From an uncultured Halioglobus sp. (lineage in GTDB: Bacteria > Pseudomonadota > Gammaproteobacteria > Pseudomonadales > Halieaceae): DNA of 11,391 bases. Made by a program: the position numbers and the translations under genes. The DNA is taken from contig CAJQQW010000349.1 in assembly GCA_905480565.1 (NCBI GenBank), positions 1-11,391 of the forward strand, given 5' to 3'. Position 1 is the stretch's first letter; every line of letters begins with the position of its first letter. Shown in pieces: positions 1 to 5,638 of the stretch. The notes below the pieces were generated by a model. It made no database searches and had not been told where the DNA came from. It saw nothing but the letters and a program-made list of their open reading frames with translations.

Positions 1-522
1 GGGAACCTCACGAGCTAGCGCCAGTGTATTCAGCACGAGCAATACGGCGGCGGCGTTATTGTTCACCACAGTTGCTGCCTCTGCGCCAGTCAACTCACAA
101 ACGAGCGACTCAACATGAGAATCTCGCTCACCGCGACGACCGGATTTGAGGTCAAATTCCAGATTACTGGATGAGCCAGCGACAGTGATGACTGCATCCA
201 ATGCAGTTTGCGGGAGTACGGCGCGGCCAAGGTTGGTGTGCAAGACCGTCCCCGTTAAATTTATAACAGGCACAAGGGTTGACAAGTTTAATGCGGAGAG
301 GGTGGCAATTGCGTTGTGTCGAATCGACTCGATAGAGCAGTCGGGCGCGTGGCCGCGAATAATTTCCGCGCGCAGTTGAGCGAGATATTCTCGTAAATTC
401 TTTACGACGGCATCGCGACCCCAGGCGCTGATCTCTGCTGTCATGAGTTGGAGCAGGGTGTCTATCCCCGGCAGTTCCTGGAAGAGTTGCGCCGCATCGT
501 TAGTGTAGTTTTTGTCCTGCAT
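1..522 (-). CDS. selA: L-seryl-tRNA(Sec) selenium transferase SelA, N-terminal part (runs off the left edge)
   Basis: SelA is a PLP enzyme that converts seryl-tRNA(Sec) to selenocysteinyl-tRNA(Sec) with selenophosphate, in the cytoplasm. The frame is open from an ATG at 522 to the window edge and gives 174 residues of a protein usually about 460 long. Family landmarks in order are LPGID near the N-terminus, INLTGTVLHTNLGRA (about 88-102), NLEFDL, a GRRGERD segment and VVNNNAAAVLLVLNTLA (about 152-168). All correspond closely to E. coli SelA as I recall it. The catalytic PLP lysine lies beyond the edge. An in-frame TAG upstream and no better start support ATG 522; the ribosome binding site is weak. 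A selB gene would be expected further left, which I infer from common gene order. The host should therefore make selenoproteins. Family assignment is very secure. Confidence 0.97.
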   Translation of the reverse strand, partial: MQDKNYTNDAAQLFQELPGIDTLLQLMTAEISAWGRDAVVKNLREYLAQLRAEIIRGHAPDCSIESIRHNAIATLSALNLSTLVPVINLTGTVLHTNLGRAVLPQTALDAVITVAGSSSNLEFDLKSGRRGERDSHVESLVCELTGAEAATVVNNNAAAVLLVLNTLALAREVP

Positions 523-564
523 TTCAGTGCCCGATAAAAGATACGTTAAGTAGTCGTGCTAGAG

Positions 565-582
565 GCTGTCTGAGATGACAGC
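565..582 (-). promoter_or_regulatory. Hairpin in the selA leader
   Basis: A perfect 6-bp inverted repeat, GCTGTC-N6-GACAGC, sits about 43 nt upstream of the selA start, in the 78-bp gap between the small ORF and selA. On the coding strand a run of six T lies just before the hairpin rather than after it, so it is not an intrinsic terminator for either strand. In E. coli the selAB leader carries a SECIS-like hairpin bound by SelB that lowers selA expression, and this element could be an analogue. That role is inference; only the inverted repeat is seen. Confidence 0.35.
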
Positions 583-600
583 TCGAAAAAACCTGAACGT

Positions 601-765
601 TTACTCTCTATAAAACTTGAGAAATTTCAAGCCAAGCAACACTTTCTCAAGCTCAACATAATAATGGTCACGCAGCTGTTGCAATTCATCCTGCACATGC
701 AGCCTCGATTTGTTCGGGCGGTGCCGGATACGTGCGCGAGTAGGGCCATAGCCACCTCTGTGCAT
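601..765 (-). CDS. Small unrecognised basic protein (54 aa) upstream of selA
   Basis: The ORF runs from an ATG at 765 to a TAA at 601-603, in the same direction as selA and 78 bp before it. A GAGGA ribosome binding site lies 4-5 nt before the ATG. The N-terminal half is rich in Arg and His (for example RARIRHRPNKSR). The C-terminal half (about residues 24-52) looks like an amphipathic helix with regular charged and leucine positions, which resembles real coding sequence. I do not recognise the family. The same frame stays open upstream of the ATG for 45 more codons, interrupted only by a TGA at 778-780. The ORF could therefore be the 3' end of a longer gene, either recoded by selenocysteine or decayed. 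An antisense ORF of 44 codons (664-798) also exists but has no ribosome binding site. Confidence 0.38.
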   Translation of the reverse strand: MHRGGYGPTRARIRHRPNKSRLHVQDELQQLRDHYYVELEKVLLGLKFLKFYRE

Positions 766-776
766 GGCTTCCTCGC
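736..776 (-). promoter_or_regulatory. Two-tier hairpin immediately 3' of an in-frame TGA (SECIS-like candidate)
   Basis: On the minus strand, starting 2 nt after the TGA at 778-780, GCGAG (776-772) can pair with CTCGC (740-736). Inside it AGCCA (769-765) can pair with TGGCT (754-750), leaving a 10-nt apical loop TGCACAGAGG. Bacterial SECIS elements are stem-loops directly downstream of the UGA, usually with a G among the first two loop bases; the second base here is G. The UGA-to-loop distance of 13 nt is a little shorter than I would expect. The hairpin also contains the ribosome binding site and ATG of the 54-aa ORF, so it could instead affect that gene's translation, or be chance. Confidence 0.3.
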
Positions 777-1143
777 CTCAGGTTTTGCAGGCTACTGAAA
801 TAGCTGCCTGACAATTATCGGCGCACCGCAGCGTTACATGGGTCCATATTTTTGTCAATGTGACCCAGCCTACACTTACGTTACGGCCGCCCATTTCCAT
901 CAGTTAGCGCTGGTCTCCCAGATGGCGATTTAAATCGCAGATTCCCCCAAGGCCGCATTTTACTCAGACGATAATGATGACTTTCTGCAGCTTTCGGTCT
1001 CACTCTCCAGACGTATTGCGCTATGTCGCTGCCACCATATTGAGCGGTCTATAAAAAATCATATCTAATGCGATCACTCAAGTGAATCTGACCTGTTGCG
1101 CTGACAGTTTTACTACGTTTTATATGGCGCGCAGCATCTGTGA
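766..1143. other. 378-bp stretch without a convincing gene
   Basis: This lies between the 54-aa ORF and the LLM oxidoreductase, both on the minus strand. I see no tRNA, rRNA or full-length gene. On the minus strand one frame from about 1140 to 881 is broken only by a TAG at 1049-1051. A second frame runs from ATG 900 or 894 down into the small ORF, broken by the TGA at 778-780. Neither conceptual translation resembles a family I know. Such overlapping, stop-interrupted open frames fit decayed coding sequence or chance. I found no terminator with a T tract after the LLM gene. Confidence 0.5.
925..938. repeat. 14-bp perfect palindrome GCGATTTAAATCGC
   Basis: GCGATTTAAATCGC reads identically on both strands, in the otherwise gene-poor stretch upstream of the small ORF and selA. 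It is about 25 bp upstream of the ATG at 900, so it could be a dimeric regulator site for a transcript towards selA. No recognised consensus was matched, and a 14-bp palindrome can arise by chance. Confidence 0.3.
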
Positions 1144-2193
1144 CTAAAGTAATTCTTTCGCCAATAGAGTGAGCGCCTCTGGCTGCTCAGTGGTCACCAG
1201 CATCAGATCCAGAGAACCTCTGCTTTGCGCCTCTCTCCAAGCCGACAGTCGTTCACGTATACGCTCTGGCGAGCCTATCAAGCATGTGCGGTCTATCAGA
1301 GATTCCGGTACGACCTGAGACGCCTTTTCCTTATCGCCACTGAGGTAGAGGGTCTGAATTTGTTCAACCTCGTCTTCGTAGCCCATCCGTTTGGCAAACT
1401 CAGCGTAAAAATTTTTTTGTCGTGAACCCATGCCACCGAGTTGTCTTGCCATTGCCGGCTTCATGACCTTGAACACCGCCGAAGCATCATCTGCAACGAT
1501 CACGCGCACCATCGTACTGACTGTAAACGCCGACCGTGAACATTTTGCGGATTCGCGAGCAAAGCCCTCGGCTAGATAGCGATCTACGATATCGGCGGTG
1601 TCCTCCGGGTCGATAAAGGACAGGATGACGCCATCGGCAATTTCAGCCGCCAGGCGCAATCCTCCTGGCGTGATAGACGCGAGATAGATATTCTGATCGG
1701 GATTTGTGTGGGCAACACTCTTTAGCGGTTTACCTGAGCCTGTTGTATTGGTTCCGCTTAGTGGTAGTTGATAGTGATAGCCTTCATAGCGGAGAGGTTG
1801 CTGCCGAGCGAGAATATGGCGAACGATCTCCACGTATTCACGAGTACGCCGCAGGGGTTTATCATAACTGACGCCATGCCAGCCCTCAGCAACCTGAGGT
1901 CCGGACCCTCCAAGACCGAGAATAAAGCGGCCCCCGGAGAGTGCATCGAGTCCGATTGCGGTCATTGCGGCTGCAGCGGGTGTTCTGGCGGGAATCTGCA
2001 TAATAGCGGTACCAATCTTTATGCGCTTGGTGTGAGCGGCCAGCCAGGTGACGCTACTCACTGCATCGCAGCCATATGCTTCTGCAGCCCATACGGAATC
2101 ATATCCCAGTGATTCCGCCAGCCGGACTTTGTTCAAGTCAATTGTCGGCTGCGCACTGAAGGCTGTCTCTGTGAGTGCCAGTCCCAGCTTCAT
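1144..2193 (-). CDS. LLM-class (luciferase-like) flavin or F420-dependent oxidoreductase, Rv3520c-like
   Basis: This is a TIM-barrel oxidoreductase of the bacterial luciferase superfamily, 349 residues, which is normal length. Landmarks from the chosen start are MKLGLALTE at the first strand, a YDSVWAAEAYGCDA segment (31-44), RIKIGTAIMQIPARTP (57-72), the LDALSGGRFILGLGGSGPQ nucleotide-binding region (82-100) and GMGS in the C-terminal half. This pattern matches the mycobacterial Rv3520c subgroup as I recall it, which is predicted to use coenzyme F420. Whether this host has F420 or uses FMN cannot be told here. The frame is open to an ATG at 2253, but I chose ATG 2193 because an AGGAGG ribosome binding site lies about 7 nt before it and the family's first strand starts there. 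It is transcribed divergently from the P450, suggesting shared control and a common catabolic role. Confidence 0.9.
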   Translation of the reverse strand: MKLGLALTETAFSAQPTIDLNKVRLAESLGYDSVWAAEAYGCDAVSSVTWLAAHTKRIKIGTAIMQIPARTPAAAAMTAIGLDALSGGRFILGLGGSGPQVAEGWHGVSYDKPLRRTREYVEIVRHILARQQPLRYEGYHYQLPLSGTNTTGSGKPLKSVAHTNPDQNIYLASITPGGLRLAAEIADGVILSFIDPEDTADIVDRYLAEGFARESAKCSRSAFTVSTMVRVIVADDASAVFKVMKPAMARQLGGMGSRQKNFYAEFAKRMGYEDEVEQIQTLYLSGDKEKASQVVPESLIDRTCLIGSPERIRERLSAWREAQSRGSLDLMLVTTEQPEALTLLAKELL

Positions 2194-2377
2194 AATCACA
2201 TCCTCCTGTCTGTCGGTTAAATGCCGCCTGCACATCACCGCAGAGTAGGCCAATATGGGTCACAGAAACCAATATCGATGCACGGCGCGACCATGGGCGA
2301 GCATATCACTTGCACAACTGATGATATCCGACACCGAGTAAGTTATGTTAGCAACATAAACTAAAGGGAAAAACACC
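2194..2377. promoter_or_regulatory. Divergent intergenic region between the LLM oxidoreductase and the P450
   Basis: These 184 bp must hold the promoters of both genes. Near the LLM side the direct repeat CCAATAT occurs at 2250-2256 and 2269-2275, a 19-bp period that places both copies on similar faces of the helix. Further right ATATCA (2303-2308) and TGATAT (2322-2327) form an inverted pair with a 13-bp gap. A stronger inverted repeat next to the P450 start is listed separately. I did not find a convincing -35/-10 pair for either direction. A GGGA-type ribosome binding site precedes the P450 ATG. Confidence 0.6.
2343..2359. promoter_or_regulatory. 17-bp inverted repeat (probable operator) just upstream of the P450
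   Basis: TTATGTT-AGC-AACATAA has perfect 7-bp arms around a 3-bp centre and ends 18 bp before the P450 ATG. Its size, symmetry and AT-rich arms resemble binding sites of dimeric repressors such as TetR-family proteins, and its position would suit repression of the P450 or both divergent genes. No regulator gene lies in the window. Symmetry and position are seen; the role is inferred. Confidence 0.5.
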
Positions 2378-3751
2378 ATGGCAGACCTAACTGCAGCCGG
2401 TGAGGGCAGTATCGCTCTCCGTCCTATCAAGGTAAGTCTCCTCGAAACATTCCGCATGATTCGGCAGAGCTACCGTCAACCTCTCGAGCACGCGCAGGAT
2501 ATGCAGCAGCTTTATGGCAATGCGGTCATGCAGCGCATCGGCAGACAGAGCTACGTTAATCTGTATGGCGCGGACGCCCATCGTTTGGCACTGGTCAATG
2601 AGGGCCAGATATTTTCCAATAAAAAAGCCTGGGACATGATTATCGGTCGCATATTTCCTAATGGACTCATGCTACGCGATGGCGATGACCACCGCTATCA
2701 CCGCCGTTTAATGCAGGCTGGCTTCAAAAACCCGGTGCTGCAGGGCTACTTGGCAGATATGGGTCCACAGGTTCACGCGGCGGTGAACGAATGGCAGTTC
2801 AAGCCCGGAGGCAGCCTCTTGGCATATCCGCTGTTCAAGCGGATGACGCTCGACATGGCCGCCACGATTTTTCTAGGTATGGAATTGGGTGGAGACGCTC
2901 ATAAAATCAGCCGCGCCTTTGAGGCCACTGTTGCGGCGTCCATGCCTCGCGTACCACTTGCTATCCCGGGCACCATACTATGGCGCGGCATACGCGCAAG
3001 GGGCTACATGTGCCGCTATTTTCAGCAGCAGATAAAAGACAAGCGCAAGGGGCAGGGCAATGACATGTTTTCGCTTCTATGTCGTGCTACGGACGAGGAG
3101 GGCAATCGGTATACGGATCAGGAGGTCGTGGATCACATGATCTTTCTCATGATGGCGGCCCACGATACTACCACCAGTGCCTTGACGAGCATGACATATG
3201 CGCTGGCGCAACACACCGAATGGCAAGACAAGCTAAGGGAGGAAGCTCTGGCGATTGGCAAGGACACGCTTGCCTATAACGACCTCGAGCGGATGCCTCA
3301 AACTGAGTGGGTGATGAAAGAAGCCTTGCGCATGTACCCGCCTCTTTCATCATTGCCGAAATACAGTTTAAAATCCTTCGACTTCGAAGGTAGGACCATA
3401 CCGGCGGGCGCCATGGTGGTGACCTACCCCATTCATACCCACTATATGGAACAGTACTGGAGCAACCCGGGTAGATTCGATCCAGAGCGGTTCAGCGACG
3501 AGCGGGCTGAGCAAAAGAATCATCCCTACTGTTGGGTGCCGTTTAGCGGGGGTGCACATATGTGCATAGGTCTGCATTTTGCCGTTATGCAAATAAAACT
3601 GGTGATGTTTGAAATGCTGCGCCGTTACCGGTGGACGGTACCCGATGCCTATCGGATGCCGGTGCAGCAGTCCCCTATCTCCAAGCCCAGGGACGGCCTG
3701 CCGATTTATCTTGAAGCTCTGCCGGCTCGTACAGCAGCAGGCAGAAGTTAG
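2378..3751 (+). CDS. Cytochrome P450 monooxygenase
   Basis: This is a full-length soluble bacterial P450 of 457 residues with no N-terminal membrane anchor. It would insert one oxygen atom into an organic substrate using electrons from a ferredoxin or similar partner, and no redox partner gene is nearby. Visible motifs are a C-helix HRYHRR segment (105-110), the I-helix AAHDTTTS (260-267) with the acid-Thr pair D263-T264, the K-helix ExxR at E315-R318, a DPERF segment (368-372), and the heme loop FSGGAHMCIG (389-398) with thiolate ligand C396. The heme loop has His394 where Arg is more common, and I-helix Ala261 replaces the usual Gly. Both variants are known in the wider family. The start has an AAGGGAA ribosome binding site. 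It heads a co-directional series with the amidohydrolase. The substrate is unknown; a lipid, terpenoid or steroid-like compound is a guess from context. Confidence 0.96.
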   Translation: MADLTAAGEGSIALRPIKVSLLETFRMIRQSYRQPLEHAQDMQQLYGNAVMQRIGRQSYVNLYGADAHRLALVNEGQIFSNKKAWDMIIGRIFPNGLMLRDGDDHRYHRRLMQAGFKNPVLQGYLADMGPQVHAAVNEWQFKPGGSLLAYPLFKRMTLDMAATIFLGMELGGDAHKISRAFEATVAASMPRVPLAIPGTILWRGIRARGYMCRYFQQQIKDKRKGQGNDMFSLLCRATDEEGNRYTDQEVVDHMIFLMMAAHDTTTSALTSMTYALAQHTEWQDKLREEALAIGKDTLAYNDLERMPQTEWVMKEALRMYPPLSSLPKYSLKSFDFEGRTIPAGAMVVTYPIHTHYMEQYWSNPGRFDPERFSDERAEQKNHPYCWVPFSGGAHMCIGLHFAVMQIKLVMFEMLRRYRWTVPDAYRMPVQQSPISKPRDGLPIYLEALPARTAAGRS

Positions 3752-3797
3752 ACCGGCGGCGCGCATCTCAGCAAACGCGTTATTCACCGGGCGTATT

Positions 3798-3828
3798 TTG
3801 AGGTATCTTTGTCGTCACATGGTATAAG
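3798..3828 (+). promoter_or_regulatory. Weak sigma70-like promoter candidate before the amidohydrolase
   Basis: TTGAGG (3798-3803) and TATAAG (3823-3828) are separated by 19 bp in the 103-bp gap between the P450 and the amidohydrolase. The -10 matches the consensus at five of six positions, but the spacer is longer than the optimal 17. It could provide separate expression of the downstream genes, although read-through from the P450 is equally possible. Confidence 0.3.
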
Positions 3829-3854
3829 ACGAGCATCCAGAAGGAGACAGTTTC

Positions 3855-5582
3855 ATGTTTGATTTAGCGATACGTAATGGCACCGTTATCGATGGGAGTG
3901 GCTCAACTGGTAAAGTCTGCGATGTCGGAATAAAAGGCGATCGTATTGTTGCCGTAGGCACTGATATCGGTAAGGCGCAACGCGACATAGACGCCGACGG
4001 ACTTCTTGTGACTCCTGGATGGGTTGACGTGCATACTCATTATGACGGTCAGGTCACCTGGGATCCTATGCTGACGCCTTCCAGCTGGAATGGTGTAACC
4101 ACAGTGGTTATGGGTAACTGTGGTGTGGGCTTTGCGCCCGTGGAAACAGGTAAGGAAGACTATCTCATTCAGTTAATGGAGGGTGTTGAAGATATTCCAG
4201 GGGCGGCGCTCGCAGAGGGAATACAGTGGAAGTGGGAGACCTTCCCCGAATATATGGATGCTATCGAGGCATTGCCACACGCCATAGATTTTGCCACTCA
4301 GGTTCCCCACGGTGCTGTGCGAACATATGTTATGGGCAAGCGGGGCGCTAACAATGAAAAGGCTACAGAGGAAGACGTTACTGCGATGGCCGCTATTGTA
4401 AAAGAAGGGCTGGAGGCGGGTGCTCTTGGCTTTTCTACAACGCGCACGATATTGCATCGCGCAAAAGATGGCGAGCTGGCACCGGGTACTACAGCGGATC
4501 GTGAGGAGGTAATTGGGATTGGCCGAGCCATGGGAGAGGTCGGCCATGGGGTTTTCGAAGTGGCGAGTGACCGTGCCCCTGAGGAAGAGGAATTGTCCTG
4601 GATGCGTCAGATCGGCCGTGAAACCGGCCTCCCCGTAACCTTCGCCTGCCTGCAAAATAACGAGGATTCAAGTCAGTGGAAGCGATTGCTGGCAGCGGTT
4701 GAAGAAGATCGCGCAGCAGGCGGCACACTGACGCCGCAGGTGGCGCAGCGTCCTGCTGGCGTCCTGTTCAGTTGGGAGAGTTCAGGGCATCCTTTTATTC
4801 TGCATGCTGGATACCAGACAGTGGCATCTTTGCCATTGCCTGAACGTGTCGCTGCCCTGAATGATCCCGCTTTGCGGCGAGAGATACTCGATAACCCGCC
4901 GGATCTTAGCGAATTACCAGAGGTGTTTACGCGCTCGCTATTAGCCTGGAACAATATGTTTCCTCTTGGCGAGCCAATAGATTATGAGCCAGGGCCCGAA
5001 AAGAGTATTCTTGCCATCGCAGAGAGGCAGGGAGTAACGCCCGAAGAACTTGCCTACGACACTATGCTCGAACGCTCAGGTAAAGGCATTATCTATATGC
5101 CGCTGCTGGGCTATTCAGATGGAGACTTCGAAGCTTTACGTGAAATGATGCTCCATCCCAACGCGATATTTGGACTGTCCGATGGCGGTGCACACTGTGG
5201 CCTCATTTGTGACGCCAGTATGCCAAGTTATCTACTCACGCATTGGGCTAGAGACAGAACGCGAGGTGCGCGTATTCCTATCGAGAAATTGGTGCACAAC
5301 CAAACCCAACGCACGGCTCATTTTTACGGCATGCGCGACCGTGGGCTGATTGCAGAGGGAATGAAAGCGGATATCAATATTATTGACTTTGATAAATTGA
5401 CAATTCATCCTCCGGAGATGGTCTACGATTTGCCTGCCAGCGCGCGGAGGCTGGTACAGAAAGTCGACGGATACCGGTATACACTTTGCAGCGGCGAGAT
5501 CATTCGGCAGGACAGCAAAGATACGGGTGCGATGCCTGGCAAGCTCGTACGCGGCCCCCAATCACAGTCGGCGATCCACTAG
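3855..5582 (+). CDS. Amidohydrolase family protein (Amidohydro_3, N-acyl-D-amino-acid deacylase-like)
   Basis: This is a 575-residue metal-dependent hydrolase of the D-aminoacylase/dihydroorotase superfamily. The N-terminal beta-sandwich strand and the FDLAIRNGTVIDGSG opening are typical, as is the C-terminal return to that domain (GLIAEGMKADINIIDFD, 497-513). Metal-site landmarks are HTHYDGQ (60-66), GNCGVGF with C89 (87-93), and SDGGAHCG with D443 (442-449). Where D-aminoacylases have the histidines of the second metal ligand pair, this protein has GVFEVASD (Ala237) and LPVTFACLQ (Cys265), by my alignment by eye. The exact reaction is therefore doubtful, though hydrolysis of an amide or similar bond is the family expectation. 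An AAGGAG ribosome binding site 8 nt before the ATG fixes the start. It follows the P450 by 103 bp and precedes the kinases by 55 bp on the same strand, so a shared transcript is plausible. Confidence 0.92.
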   Translation: MFDLAIRNGTVIDGSGSTGKVCDVGIKGDRIVAVGTDIGKAQRDIDADGLLVTPGWVDVHTHYDGQVTWDPMLTPSSWNGVTTVVMGNCGVGFAPVETGKEDYLIQLMEGVEDIPGAALAEGIQWKWETFPEYMDAIEALPHAIDFATQVPHGAVRTYVMGKRGANNEKATEEDVTAMAAIVKEGLEAGALGFSTTRTILHRAKDGELAPGTTADREEVIGIGRAMGEVGHGVFEVASDRAPEEEELSWMRQIGRETGLPVTFACLQNNEDSSQWKRLLAAVEEDRAAGGTLTPQVAQRPAGVLFSWESSGHPFILHAGYQTVASLPLPERVAALNDPALRREILDNPPDLSELPEVFTRSLLAWNNMFPLGEPIDYEPGPEKSILAIAERQGVTPEELAYDTMLERSGKGIIYMPLLGYSDGDFEALREMMLHPNAIFGLSDGGAHCGLICDASMPSYLLTHWARDRTRGARIPIEKLVHNQTQRTAHFYGMRDRGLIAEGMKADINIIDFDKLTIHPPEMVYDLPASARRLVQKVDGYRYTLCSGEIIRQDSKDTGAMPGKLVRGPQSQSAIH

Positions 5583-5617
5583 GTAGGGCGTGTATTTATT
5601 CAATACCCTGCGCTAGC

Positions 5618-5638
5618 CCGCTGTTTTGTAGCGAGCGG
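5618..5638 (+). promoter_or_regulatory. CCGCT-N11-AGCGG inverted repeat at the start of the first kinase
   Basis: CCGCT (5618-5622) and AGCGG (5634-5638) flank 11 bases, and the last G is the first base of the GTG start proposed for the kinase. The same arms with the same spacing occur before the second kinase. It could be an operator, an RNA hairpin affecting translation initiation, or a leftover of the duplication that gave both genes. Confidence 0.45.

Noticed and set aside
565..591. Intrinsic terminator (hairpin next to a run of six A/T)
   Set aside because: Read in the direction of selA, the T run comes before the hairpin, and read on the plus strand the hairpin is followed by A, so neither orientation gives stem then U tract.
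664..798. 44-codon plus-strand ORF antisense to the small ORF
   Set aside because: There is no ribosome binding site and no recognisable product. The minus-strand ORF has a better initiation signal and the same direction as its neighbours.
530..1143. A selC (tRNA-Sec) gene near selA
   Set aside because: I looked for a T-arm GGTTCGA-type sequence and matching acceptor arms on both strands and found none. The GCGATTTAAATCGC palindrome superficially resembles an anticodon arm but leaves no proper loop.
2194..2253. 20-residue N-terminal extension of the LLM oxidoreductase from ATG 2253
   Set aside because: The AGGAGG site and the family's typical first beta strand both place the start at 2193.
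5583..5617. Terminator after the amidohydrolase (GTATT-TATTC-AATAC hairpin)
   Set aside because: The stem is only 5 bp and AT-rich, and no T tract follows, so it is unlikely to stop transcription towards the kinases.
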